Assembly: GCF_000319575.2 (NCBI RefSeq)
Contig: NC_021291.1
Coordinates: forward strand, 496,001 to 560,000
DNA length: 64,000 nucleotides
Direction of reading: 5' to 3'
Origin: Spiribacter salinus M19-40
Lineage (GTDB): Bacteria > Pseudomonadota > Gammaproteobacteria > Nitrococcales > Nitrococcaceae
Shown: positions 32,047-40,313 of the stretch, in pieces
Position numbering within the stretch: position 1 is the stretch's first letter
How the letters are laid out: every line of letters starts with the position of its first letter
The notes under the pieces: generated by a model
Database searches by the model: none
What the model saw: only the letters and a program-made list of their open reading frames with translations
What the model was told of the DNA's origin: nothing
Made by a program: the position numbers and the translations under genes

Positions 32047-33415
32047 CCGGCCATCCGGCGCTCACCAGCCCGGTGATCAGTGATGAGGCCACCAGGGCGC
32101 CGAGGAATGGTCCAAGCGTGGGTACCGCAGCCGGAAAACTGGCCGCCACCAGGCCTGCTGCGATGCTCCCGCCCATAACGGTGCCGGGGAGCACCGCGCC
32201 GATCAGCCCCGCCCCGGCGCCGAGGATGGCAGCCCGGGTGGGTACCCGCTCAGACAAGCCACTCAAGAGTGGGACAACCGCGGTCGCACACAGCAAATCA
32301 GCGATGAGAAACAAGCGCAGGACCGAGATTTCCTGAAGCGCCAGCCCCACCACCGGCAGCATGAGCAGGGCGGAAAGCCAGCGTGCCCCAGTGAGGCCCA
32401 TCGCCTGTGACTCCGTGACGCCAAGCGAGACCAGTGCGTTTTGTAGCGTATCGACTGACGAGGCGACCAGCGTAATCGCGAGAACAAGCGCGGGTAAGGC
32501 GAGCCATTGCGGGGCTTCACTCAGTAGCGCAAAAAACGGGATCGGTGGTGATCCGAGGGGTAACCCGCGCAGGCCGGCGAGGATGCCCGCACCGCCGAGC
32601 ACAGCGACAACGCCGACCGTTGAGGCGCCGCCGACGAGCGCCGCTGTTTTCAGAGCGCGGTCATCCCGCGCCGCCCACACCCGCTGCCAATAGCCTTGGT
32701 GGAACAGGTTGGCGGCCGTCACCGCGATGATCAGTGTCAGGGCCACACCCAGCGATGCAGCGAGTCCCGTATTGGGCAGCGTGCTTGTCGGTGCCGCCTC
32801 ACCGGGTCTCGCAGGTGCCAGTGCCAACGCGGCAAAGGCGACCAGCCCAACAAGGCCGACCAACAGCCAGGCCTGCCAGCGGTCGGTGAGCAGACTGGCC
32901 CGCAGGCCGCCAATGGCGGTGTAGATCAGCGTGGCAAGCGCGACCCCCACGATGACGTAGCGCCCGTCGAGCCCGGAGAGGAGGGTGGTGATCGCGCCGA
33001 TGGCGGTGAGCTCCGCCGCGAGGAAGCAGAGCATGTAGAGCACCGACAGAATCGACACCCAGCGCCGCATCGCACCACCAAAACGGCTGGCGGCAAACTC
33101 CGTGAGGCTGCGCCCGGCGGGCAACTGGCGCCGAATGGTGGGCCCAATCACGCCCAGCACGACGAACGGAAGGGCGGAGCCCAGGGCGTAACCTGCCACA
33201 GCGACTGGCCCAACAAAGGCGCCCACCTCGGGTGGCGCGAACAGGATCCATGCCCCCATGCCGGAGGCGAGGAAGGATAGGCCCAGGGTGAGTCCAGATT
33301 GGCTCTGGCGGGCGGTAAGGTAATCGTCAAGGCCACCGATGGAACGGGCTTGAGACCCAATGGCCACGAAAATCAGCAGAATGACGGCAATCGCCGCCAG
33401 GTTAAGCAGGGGCAT
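32030..33415 (-). CDS. Sodium:solute symporter, predicted thiamine or thiamine-precursor uptake
   Basis: SSS-family carrier of 461 residues with about 13 hydrophobic segments, running through ATGGLxxSLLTDRWQ-like segment IGGLRASLLTDRWQAW and FHQGYWQRVWAARDD, both family hallmarks. Family alone does not give the substrate. The TPP riboswitch that abuts its start strongly suggests thiamine, HMP or thiazole transport, as proposed for the PanF-like ThiV carriers found behind THI elements. The ribosome site GGAGGA (33429-33424) lies inside the riboswitch. It is downstream of valS on the same strand but with its own -10. Confidence 0.85.
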   Translation of the reverse strand: MPLLNLAAIAVILLIFVAIGSQARSIGGLDDYLTARQSQSGLTLGLSFLASGMGAWILFAPPEVGAFVGPVAVAGYALGSALPFVVLGVIGPTIRRQLPAGRSLTEFAASRFGGAMRRWVSILSVLYMLCFLAAELTAIGAITTLLSGLDGRYVIVGVALATLIYTAIGGLRASLLTDRWQAWLLVGLVGLVAFAALALAPARPGEAAPTSTLPNTGLAASLGVALTLIIAVTAANLFHQGYWQRVWAARDDRALKTAALVGGASTVGVVAVLGGAGILAGLRGLPLGSPPIPFFALLSEAPQWLALPALVLAITLVASSVDTLQNALVSLGVTESQAMGLTGARWLSALLMLPVVGLALQEISVLRLFLIADLLCATAVVPLLSGLSERVPTRAAILGAGAGLIGAVLPGTVMGGSIAAGLVAASFPAAVPTLGPFLGALVASSLITGLVSAGWPVKRPD

Positions 33416-33505
33416 GTCGCGCTTCCTCCGCCGGCATAAACCGGATCAGGTTCCAGGGTCTGCGCGAGAACGCACTCTCAGTCCAGCGGACTCCCCTGGC
33501 GACGA
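33416..33505 (-). promoter_or_regulatory. TPP riboswitch (THI element)
   Basis: The minus strand carries the TPP aptamer elements in order. These are AGGGGAGTCC (5' side), CTGAGA (33481-33476), ACCCTGGAACCTGATCCGG and TTTATGCCGGCGGAGGA (33440-33424). They correspond to the THI-box consensus CUGAGA / ACCUGAU / GGAUAAUGCCAGCGNAGGGA. The outer stem pairs GTCGC (33503-33499) with GCGAC (33420-33416), immediately before the ATG. The Shine-Dalgarno GGAGGA is part of the conserved 3' segment. Ligand binding should therefore close the ribosome site directly, giving translational repression by TPP. Confidence 0.92.
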
Positions 33506-33511
33506 TGACAA

Positions 33512-33517
33512 ATTGTA
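33512..33517 (-). promoter_or_regulatory. Candidate -10 element for the TPP-riboswitch transcript
   Basis: TACAAT on the minus strand is a good -10 whose start point would fall at about 33505, exactly where the aptamer begins. No good -35 is visible 16-18 bases upstream, so the element may be weak or activator-dependent. Confidence 0.4.
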
Positions 33518-33567
33518 GAACATACCCAGTATGCCGTGCGAGCTAGACCTCGGCAAAGCCCCTGCGC

Positions 33568-36369
33568 TTAGAGCTGCTCTATTCGGACTCGCTGCTCATT
33601 CAGCCGCTCCAGCGCCGAGCGTGCCTCGCTGAGTTTGTCGCGCTCGCGTTGAACGACGTCAGCCGGTGCGCGATTCAGGAAATTGTCATTCGCAAGCTTG
33701 CCCTCGGTTCGGCTGAGTTCATCGGCGAGGCGCTTGCGCTCCTTGTCAAGGCGCGCGAGCTCAGCCTCCTTGTCGATGAGTCCGGCCATCGGCACCCGAA
33801 TCTCCAGATGATCCACCAGCGCTAGCGCCGACTCCGGCGCTTCCTCTCCGGTTGGGAGCACAGTGATCGACTCCAGCCGGGCCAGGAAATCGAGCGCCTG
33901 ACGATGGCGCGCCACTCGCTCCTCGTCGACGGCGCCCGCGTTTTGCAAGAGCACAGGCAGGGGGCGGCCGGGTGCGATATCCATTTCGCCGCGAATGCGG
34001 CGGATGCCGAGGATGAAACGCTGTAGCCAGGCGATCTCTTTCTCCGCCTCCGTGTCCTCGCGCCCGGGTTCTGGTACCGGGAAGCGCTGGCGGATTAGGG
34101 TGCCGGTGGCATCGCCGGCAAGCGGCGCGATCCGCTGCCAGATCTCCTCGGTAATGAAGGGCATGATTGGGTGGGTCAGGCGCAGCGTGGCCTCGAGGAC
34201 GCGCACCAGGGTCTGACGGGTCCCGCGGCGGGCTGCATCGCTCGCCTCGCCCTGGAGTACCGGTTTGGCGAGTTCGAGATACCAGTCGCAGTACTCATCC
34301 CAGATGAACTCGTAGATCGCCTGAGCGGCCTGATCCATACGATAGCCGTCGATGGCGTCTATCACGGTGCGCTCGGTGCGTTGCAACCGGGAGATAATCC
34401 ACCGCTCGGCCGCGCCAAGTTCGATATCACCGCCCTGGGTGCCGCAGTCCTCGCCTTCTGTGTTCATGAGCACAAAGCGCGCCGCATTCCAGAGCTTGTT
34501 GCAGAAGTTGCGGTAGCCATCGACACGGCCCATGTCAAAGACGACATCCCGACCCGTGGTGGCAAGACTGGCGAAGGTAAAGCGCAGCGCATCGGTGCCA
34601 TGGGCGGCAATTCCGTCGGGGTAGGCCGTGCGGGTCTGGCGCTCAATGGTTGGTGCAAGCTGCGGCTGCATGAGCCCGGTTGTGCGCTTGGCGACCAGCG
34701 ACTCCAGATCGATCCCGTCAATAATGTCGATGGGGTCGAGCACATTGCCTTTCGATTTCGACATCTTCGCGCCATCGGCGTCTCGCACCAGGCCGTGGAT
34801 ATAGACCTCATGAAAGGGAACCTGGTCTTCGAACTTGAGCCCCATCATGATCATGCGGGCCACCCAGAAGAAGATGATGTCGAATCCGGTGACCAGCACG
34901 CTGGTGGGGTAGAACGTGTTCAACTCGGGGGTGCGCTCGGGCCAACCGAGGGTGGAGAAAGGCCAGAGGGCGCTGGAAAACCAGGTGTCGAGAACATCCT
35001 CATCCTGATGCAGGGTGATGTCCGCGCCGAGGCCGTGACGCTCGCGGATTTCTGCCTCATCACGACCCACATAGACATGGCCGTCGGCATCATACCAGGC
35101 AGGGATGCGATGGCCCCACCACAGCTGCCGGCTAATGCACCAGTCCTGAATCTCCTCAAGCCAGTTGTAATAGGTCTTGGTCCAGTTCTCCGGGACAAAG
35201 CGGATATCGCCCTGACGGACGGCCTGAATGGCGGGTCGGGTGATCTCGCTCCAGCCGCCGGGTCGGCCGTCGGTCTGCGTCTCGCGGGTCAGGTCCACAA
35301 ACCACTGGTAGGTCAGATACGGCTCAACCACCACACCCGTGCGGTCACAGCGGGGCACCATCAGGCGATGAGGCTCGACGGCCTCAAGCAGGCCCGCTGC
35401 CTCGAAGTCAGCCACGATGCGCTCTCGGGCCTCGTAGCGATCAAGTCCGCGGTAGGTGACCGGCGCATGATCGTTGACGCGGGCGTCCTCGGTGAAGATG
35501 TTGATTGGCTCACAGCCATGCCGCAGACCGACCTGATAGTCGTTGAAGTCGTGGGCCGGGGTGATCTTGAGGCAGCCGGTGCCAAAGGCCGGATCCACAT
35601 ACTCATCGGCCACGATCGGAATCTCCCGGCCGACCAGCGGCAGGCGGATCCGCCGGCCGACGAGATGGCTGAAGCGATCGTCCTCGGGATTCACGGCCAC
35701 CGCGGTATCACCGAGCATGGTCTCTGGCCGCGTGGTGGCCACGACCACGGATTCATCGCTATCGGCCAGCGGATAGCGGAGCTTCCAGATCGAGCCTTGC
35801 TCCTCAGCCGATTCGACCTCGAGGTCCGAGACCGCGGTCTGCAGAACGGGGTCCCAGTTCACCAGGCGCTGGCCTCGGTAAATCAGACCTTGTTCATGCA
35901 GGCGAACAAAGACCTCGCGCACGGCGTGAGAGAGGCCTTCGTCCATCGTGAATCGCTCACGCGACCAGTCCACGGAGGCGCCCAATCGGCGCATCTGGTT
36001 CTGGATCGTCCCGCCGGACTGATCCTTCCACTCCCAGATTTTCTCGACGAAGGCCTCGCGCCCCAGCGCCTGGCGTGTGGTGCCTTCGGCATTGAGCTGA
36101 CGCTCCACGACCATCTGGGTAGCGATCCCCGCATGATCAGTGCCTGGCTGCCAGAGGGTGTTGTTGCCCTTCATCCGGTGATACCGCGTGAGCACATCCA
36201 TCAGCGTGTCCTGGAATGCGTGTCCCATATGCAGGGTGCCAGTCACGTTGGGTGGCGGGATCATGATGCAGTAGGGATTGCCCTCACCGCTCGGCTGAAA
36301 ATCGCCGTTGCGCTCCCAGGTCTCATACCACTTGGGTTCGATCTGACCGGGGTTGTAGGTCTTCTCCAT
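33568..36369 (-). CDS. valS: Valyl-tRNA synthetase
   Basis: Class I synthetase of 933 residues charging tRNA-Val. The N-terminus [19 protein letters not shown] is canonical. [16 protein letters not shown] holds the HIGH motif, the editing CP1 domain ([15 protein letters not shown]) follows, then the KMSKS loop ([12 protein letters not shown]). The C-terminal coiled-coil arm is charged ([23 protein letters not shown]). It lies 15 bases downstream of holC. A very long open frame antisense to it is a codon-bias shadow. Confidence 0.97.
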   Translation of the reverse strand: MEKTYNPGQIEPKWYETWERNGDFQPSGEGNPYCIMIPPPNVTGTLHMGHAFQDTLMDVLTRYHRMKGNNTLWQPGTDHAGIATQMVVERQLNAEGTTRQALGREAFVEKIWEWKDQSGGTIQNQMRRLGASVDWSRERFTMDEGLSHAVREVFVRLHEQGLIYRGQRLVNWDPVLQTAVSDLEVESAEEQGSIWKLRYPLADSDESVVVATTRPETMLGDTAVAVNPEDDRFSHLVGRRIRLPLVGREIPIVADEYVDPAFGTGCLKITPAHDFNDYQVGLRHGCEPINIFTEDARVNDHAPVTYRGLDRYEARERIVADFEAAGLLEAVEPHRLMVPRCDRTGVVVEPYLTYQWFVDLTRETQTDGRPGGWSEITRPAIQAVRQGDIRFVPENWTKTYYNWLEEIQDWCISRQLWWGHRIPAWYDADGHVYVGRDEAEIRERHGLGADITLHQDEDVLDTWFSSALWPFSTLGWPERTPELNTFYPTSVLVTGFDIIFFWVARMIMMGLKFEDQVPFHEVYIHGLVRDADGAKMSKSKGNVLDPIDIIDGIDLESLVAKRTTGLMQPQLAPTIERQTRTAYPDGIAAHGTDALRFTFASLATTGRDVVFDMGRVDGYRNFCNKLWNAARFVLMNTEGEDCGTQGGDIELGAAERWIISRLQRTERTVIDAIDGYRMDQAAQAIYEFIWDEYCDWYLELAKPVLQGEASDAARRGTRQTLVRVLEATLRLTHPIMPFITEEIWQRIAPLAGDATGTLIRQRFPVPEPGREDTEAEKEIAWLQRFILGIRRIRGEMDIAPGRPLPVLLQNAGAVDEERVARHRQALDFLARLESITVLPTGEEAPESALALVDHLEIRVPMAGLIDKEAELARLDKERKRLADELSRTEGKLANDNFLNRAPADVVQRERDKLSEARSALERLNEQRVRIEQL

Positions 36370-36384
36370 GGTCTCTGGCTGCTC

Positions 36385-36801
36385 CTAGGACTCGATGCGG
36401 TGGGTCTGGGGGGTTGCCCCTGCCTGCTGGTAGTCTCGATAGCGCGTTCGGCCGGTCTGGCGTATCGGCTCCTCGGCGCTGATAATTTCGGCAATGCGCG
36501 TGCATGTGGTCCAGTCGTCGGGCAGGGCGTCGGTCAGGTTGATCATCAGGTCACCAGGCGCCGGCGCCGGGCTGATGACAATCGGGTTGTCGCCATCGAG
36601 CGACTCGCGGCCGTGAGGGATGAAGCTCACTTCATCAAAAGTCCACAGCGCGTTATCCAGCCGCTCGGCCGCCGCCTCGTCGGCCACACGCACCTGGACC
36701 GTATGCCCCTCGCGCCAGGCCCGGGTCGCAAGCCGGCAACAGAAGTGCTCTCTGGCCTCGGTGCCCTCAAGTGCCAGTATGTAGAAATCGACCCGCGGCA
36801 T
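36385..36801 (-). CDS. holC: DNA polymerase III chi subunit
   Basis: Clamp-loader accessory subunit that contacts SSB and psi. It has 138 residues from ATG 36801 (ATG 36804 is directly before it). PRVDFYILALEGTEAREHFCCRLATRAW is the chi N-terminus. WTFDEVSFIPHG and the final RYRDYQQAGATPQTHRIES also match HolC. The order holC-valS is conserved; pepA, which usually precedes them, is missing and lptF lies divergently instead. Confidence 0.92.
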   Translation of the reverse strand: MPRVDFYILALEGTEAREHFCCRLATRAWREGHTVQVRVADEAAAERLDNALWTFDEVSFIPHGRESLDGDNPIVISPAPAPGDLMINLTDALPDDWTTCTRIAEIISAEEPIRQTGRTRYRDYQQAGATPQTHRIES

Positions 36802-36905
36802 CATCGGCCCTGCGGCTGTACCATGGTCCCCTGGCGCACTGCCTGATCGAGGAAGATCGCATTGCATAAACGCTATAAGACTACCCCAGCCGGTGGGTTG
36901 CTGTC

Positions 36906-37991
36906 GTGGGGCTGACCCGTCTCAGTCGCTATCTGCTGCGTGAGGTCCTGCTGGCCTGGCTCGCGGTGACAGTCGTGCTGTTTGTGGTGCTACTGACCAA
37001 CCGGCTGGTGCAGTTCATGGCGGATGCGGCCAGTGGCGATATCCCGGCGGAGGTCATTTTTACCCTCCTCGGGCTTAAAGCGACCGCTAATCTGGGCGTG
37101 GTGCTGCCCGGCAGTTTCTTCCTGGGTGTTGTGCTGGCACTGGGCCGGCTTTATCGCGACTCGGAAATGACCGCCATGGCCGGTTGCGGCATTGGACCGT
37201 GGCCCATTTATCGCGGGATCTTGGCGGTCGCGCTGCCACTCGCGCTGCTGGTGGGTGCACTGACGCTGACCCTTGGGCCGGCTGCCGAGCGCCAGGCGGA
37301 TCGTGTTGTCGCCAACGCTGAGCAGACGGTGCAATTCCGGGGTTTGCAACCAGGTCGGTTCCTGGGGCTGGGTGGCGATACCACGGTCTACGTTGCGACG
37401 ATCACTGAGGAAGGCCGGATGAATCAGGTTTTTGCTGAGCGCCAGACAGCGGATGGCCGGGAGATCTGGGTAGCGACAGCGGGGCGACGCGCGGTCGATG
37501 AGGTCGCGCCTGGCGAATTCCTGGTGCTCAGTGATGGGCACCGCTATCGCGGTGAGCCGGGACAGAGCGACTGGCAGCTGCTGGCTTATGATGAGTACGG
37601 CGTGCGGCTGTCCGAGCCGGACCCGATAGAGCCTGGTGTTGGCTTGGATGCCCGGCCGCTGGGTGAGGTGCTCGATGCTGCAGATCCGAGGGCGAGGGCT
37701 GAGCTGGCGCAGCGCCTGTCTTATCCATTGATGGTTTTTGTCCTGGCGCTTGGCGCCCTTCCGCTGGCGCGCACGGGTCCCCGCAGCGGACGGTATGGAC
37801 GAGTCGTCATTGCGGTACTCATCTTCATGATTTATTTCAATTTGCTGATTGCGGTGTCTGACTGGGCGGTTCGCAGCGCAATCCCCGTGTGGGCGGGTGT
37901 CGGTGGAGTGCACCTCGTCGCGTTGGCGGTTGTGCTTGCCGGGCTTAGCGTTCGGCTCGGAATCCGCTGGCGGGGATGGGCACCGCAATGA
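36906..37991 (+). CDS. lptF: LPS export ABC transporter permease LptF
   Basis: Inner-membrane subunit of LptB2FG that extracts lipopolysaccharide and feeds the Lpt bridge. It has 361 residues. The N-terminal helices (SRYLLREVLLAWLAVTVVLFVVLL) and three C-terminal helices flank a periplasmic beta-jellyroll domain (about 130-265). LSYPLMVFVLALGALPLA is a conserved block. It starts at GTG 36906, giving MGLTRLSRYLLRE in the expected register. It overlaps lptG by four bases. Confidence 0.94.
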   Translation: MGLTRLSRYLLREVLLAWLAVTVVLFVVLLTNRLVQFMADAASGDIPAEVIFTLLGLKATANLGVVLPGSFFLGVVLALGRLYRDSEMTAMAGCGIGPWPIYRGILAVALPLALLVGALTLTLGPAAERQADRVVANAEQTVQFRGLQPGRFLGLGGDTTVYVATITEEGRMNQVFAERQTADGREIWVATAGRRAVDEVAPGEFLVLSDGHRYRGEPGQSDWQLLAYDEYGVRLSEPDPIEPGVGLDARPLGEVLDAADPRARAELAQRLSYPLMVFVLALGALPLARTGPRSGRYGRVVIAVLIFMIYFNLLIAVSDWAVRSAIPVWAGVGGVHLVALAVVLAGLSVRLGIRWRGWAPQ

Positions 37992-39052
37992 TCCTCACCC
38001 GCATCGATCGCTATGTTGCGGTCACGGTGGTGGCCGGGGCCTTGGCTGGCCTGTTTGTCATTGTATGCCTGAGTTTCGTATTCGAGTTCATCGACGAGGC
38101 GGATAATATTGGCCAGGGCGGCTACGGGCTGCCTGACGCCATGTTGGCGGTGGGTTTGTCGATGGTCCAGCGGGCATATGAGGCGTTCCCGATGGCAACG
38201 CTGATTGGTGCGCTGGTGAGTCTTGGCGCCCTGGCGGCGCGCAGCGAGCTTGTCGTCATGCGGGCCATGGGATTGTCGATTGGGCGTATCGCGCGACCGG
38301 TGGTCCTCGCCGGCGTGGCCCTGGCGGTTCTTGCCGCTGCCATAGGGGAGTGGGCAGCGCCGCCTGCCACCCGACTGGCGCAGAGCCTGCAGGCCCAAGG
38401 CAGCGATGGCGGGGTCGCAACAGCCGGCGGCGATCTCTGGGCGCGGGACGGCGCTTACATGCTGCGGATTGACCGGGTATTGCAGCCCGACTTGCTGGCC
38501 GGTGTGACTGCCTATGAAATCGAGGGTAATCAGCTCACGCGGGTGATCACGGCCGCGGGTGGGCGCTACGTCGATGGCGCTTGGCAACTTGACGACGCGG
38601 AAGTGACCCGGCTGGGTGAGGATCGCGTGTCAGTCAGTCCGATGGCCTCGCTCGAGCTGGGTGGCGAGCTGCGTCCGCGAACGTTGGAGGTGGTTGTCGT
38701 CGATGCCAGCACGCTCGCAATCAGCGAGATCCTGCGCTACATCGGTTACCTGGAGACCAACAGCCTGGACAGCGGGCGCTATCAGCTCGCGCTTTGGGTG
38801 AAAGTGGCGACTCCCTTGTCCACCGTGGTCATGCTGCTGCTCACGGTGCCGCTGGTATTCGGGTCGCAACGCAGTGCCGGTGTGGGCCAGCAGATCTTTC
38901 TGGGTGTGTTGATTGGCCTGGCGTTTTTCCTGCTCAACCGGTTTCTCGGGAATGCCGGTCTGGTGTACGGGTTGCCGGCGCCGGTCAGCGCGCTTGCGCC
39001 GACGGTGTTGTTTGGTCTGCTGGCATGGCTGGCGCTGCGCCGCACCCGTTAA
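37988..39052 (+). CDS. lptG: LPS export ABC transporter permease LptG
   Basis: Partner of LptF, 354 residues from ATG 37988. The frame also contains a GTG-region codon at 37976, but the ATG overlapping the lptF stop (ATGA) is the natural start. The N-terminal ILTRIDRYVAVTVVAGALAGLFVIVCL, the coupling helix region ELVVMRAMGLSIGRI, the periplasmic jellyroll and the C-terminal helices (VPLVFGSQRSAGVGQQIFLGVLIG, FFLLNRFLGNAGLVYGLP) match LptG. The last four bases overlap the convergent RDD gene. Confidence 0.95.
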   Translation: MILTRIDRYVAVTVVAGALAGLFVIVCLSFVFEFIDEADNIGQGGYGLPDAMLAVGLSMVQRAYEAFPMATLIGALVSLGALAARSELVVMRAMGLSIGRIARPVVLAGVALAVLAAAIGEWAAPPATRLAQSLQAQGSDGGVATAGGDLWARDGAYMLRIDRVLQPDLLAGVTAYEIEGNQLTRVITAAGGRYVDGAWQLDDAEVTRLGEDRVSVSPMASLELGGELRPRTLEVVVVDASTLAISEILRYIGYLETNSLDSGRYQLALWVKVATPLSTVVMLLLTVPLVFGSQRSAGVGQQIFLGVLIGLAFFLLNRFLGNAGLVYGLPAPVSALAPTVLFGLLAWLALRRTR

Positions 39053-39474
39053 CGGCGTTTGGGTTCGAGGGAGAGGTACGTCCGCGAGAGGCGGTCGTGC
39101 CAGGTCAATCCCTCGCGGTCGATGAGGGCCCAGAGAAAGCCGCCGCCCGCCGGTAGCCAAGACACAATGGCGGTGACAAAGCGGTGGGTCGCCGCCCGTG
39201 TTGAAATGCGCTGGCCGTGTGCATCAACCAACCGGAGCCGCCACGCCTGCATGCCCAGCGTCCGCCCACCGATGACCCAGAAGCCCACAAAGAACAGATA
39301 GGCGACGCCGAGCAGATAGACGCGAAACAGACCGTCCCCTGCCGTCGCTGCCTCACCACCCTGGAGGCCAATCCACAGCGCGGCGGCACCCATCCAGATG
39401 GCAATAAGCAACATGCCGTCGTACAGCACGGCGGCGAGACGGCGAAGGAGGCTGGGGCGCTGATCAGGGTCCAT
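39049..39474 (-). CDS. RDD family membrane protein
   Basis: 141-residue protein with about three hydrophobic helices. The RDD signature appears as LLRRLAAVLYDGMLLIAIW near the N-terminus. GGRTLGMQAWRLRLVDAHGQ and the final GLTWHDRLSRTYL also match the family. It is close to lptG in several gammaproteobacteria, but no function is established. The start at 39474 (MDPDQRPSLLRR) and another ATG at 39480 are both possible. Confidence 0.85.
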   Translation of the reverse strand: MDPDQRPSLLRRLAAVLYDGMLLIAIWMGAAALWIGLQGGEAATAGDGLFRVYLLGVAYLFFVGFWVIGGRTLGMQAWRLRLVDAHGQRISTRAATHRFVTAIVSWLPAGGGFLWALIDREGLTWHDRLSRTYLSLEPKRR

Positions 39475-39583
39475 ACTCATCTTGGCCAAAAGTTTATTCG
39501 AATTTGCGCTGGCCGGCACCTCCCCGCCGCTGTCGTGGCATGATGTGGGTTGTTTTTGATCAGGCGCTGGGATAGTGCATCGG

Positions 39584-40168
39584 ATGAGTACAGAACAGAG
39601 CTTTCCACGGGTTCACCAGATTCGGTTTGCCTACTCGAGTCTTGAGGACCGCATCGCCATGCACTTGACCATGGTGGCGGGGGGCGGTCATATCGCTTGG
39701 CTCTCCAGGCGTGCGCTGATGTCGTTGACCCAGCACTTGAATCACGTATTAAAAGAGAGCCATCCCGCTGGCGAGGGCGGGATGGCTCACGACACCATCA
39801 TGGCGCTAGAGCACATCGGTGCCCGAGCTGAACTCGCCGCGCAGCGCGATCATGAGCGATCTTTGGAGACGGGCGACGAAGACCCGGGTGCTGAACCGCC
39901 GATCGAGTGGACGCATCATCTGGTGACCGAAGCGCAAGTAGAGGCGCAAGACAGCCACATCGTGCTGGCATTGCTTGGACAGCCGCGACCGGGCGAGCCG
40001 GAGGAGCGCATGCGTGCCGAGCCGATCGGTGGGCTCGCGCTAACACGGGTGCATGCTCACGAAGTGCTTCGGCTAATGGTCGCCAATGCGCATGAGGCGG
40101 GCTGGCGAATTGATCAGCCGATCGAATGGCTGAACGTCAGGAGAGATGGCGCTCCCACGGGGACTTGA
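39584..40168 (+). CDS. Unrecognised protein whose gene ends inside antisense tRNA-Glu
   Basis: Predicted soluble protein of 194 residues that I do not recognise. It has no signal peptide or membrane helix. Composition is acidic and His-rich, with a helical N-terminal half (LSRRALMSLTQHLNHVLKE) and a conserved-looking C-terminal block (GLALTRVHAHEVLRLMVANA). Codon use looks coding. The stop lies 22 bases inside the opposite-strand tRNA-Glu, so the last seven residues come from tRNA antisense. A 12-bp inverted repeat with a minus-strand T-tract lies inside the frame. ATG at 39584 was chosen over GTG at 39575. Confidence 0.6.
   Translation: MSTEQSFPRVHQIRFAYSSLEDRIAMHLTMVAGGGHIAWLSRRALMSLTQHLNHVLKESHPAGEGGMAHDTIMALEHIGARAELAAQRDHERSLETGDEDPGAEPPIEWTHHLVTEAQVEAQDSHIVLALLGQPRPGEPEERMRAEPIGGLALTRVHAHEVLRLMVANAHEAGWRIDQPIEWLNVRRDGAPTGT
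39745..39788 (-). terminator. Candidate intrinsic terminator, minus strand, inside an opposite-strand gene
   Basis: GAGCCATCCCGC (39757-39768) and GCGGGATGGCTC (39777-39788) are perfect 12-base arms around an eight-base loop. On the minus strand the stem is followed by TCTTTTAAT. The only minus-strand gene upstream is tRNA-Glu, about 360 bases away. This hairpin would end its transcript before the RDD gene. It lies within the coding frame 39584-40168 read the other way. Confidence 0.6.
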
Positions 40169-40221
40169 ACCCCGGTTTCCGCCTTGAGAGGGCAGCGTCC
40201 TAACCGCTAGACGATGGGAGC
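40147..40221 (-). tRNA. tRNA-Glu (anticodon CTC), CCA encoded
   Basis: 75 bases on the minus strand fold as a cloverleaf. The acceptor pairs GCTCCCA/TGGGAGC, the D arm GTCT/GGAC, the anticodon stem CTGCC/GGCGG with loop CTCTCAA (anticodon CTC, codon GAG), and the T arm CGGGG/CCCCG with TTCAAGT. GCCA follows, so CCA is encoded. It is a single-gene unit with its own promoter. Confidence 0.97.
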
Positions 40222-40280
40222 ACGGTTTCTGGCATTCACCTGCGAGACGATTGTGATCGGCCCGGTCGGCGAGGGCTGGT

Positions 40281-40308
40281 ATTATACGGTCTCAAAGTCC
40301 TGGTACAA
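40281..40308 (-). promoter_or_regulatory. Promoter of tRNA-Glu, overlapping a candidate pcnB promoter
   Basis: On the minus strand TTGTAC (40308-40303) and a perfect TATAAT (40286-40281) are 16 bases apart, placing the start at about 40274, some 50 bases before the tRNA. On the plus strand the same bases read TGGTATTAT (40277-40285), an extended -10 that could serve pcnB. The two promoters would be mutually exclusive. Confidence 0.7.
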
Positions 40309-40313
40309 GAGGC

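Noticed and set aside
34171-36846. An 891-residue open frame on the plus strand antisense to valS and holC.
   Set aside because: It mirrors valS codon for codon, has no ribosome site or recognisable domain, and is explained by the GC-rich third positions of valS. valS and holC are certain.
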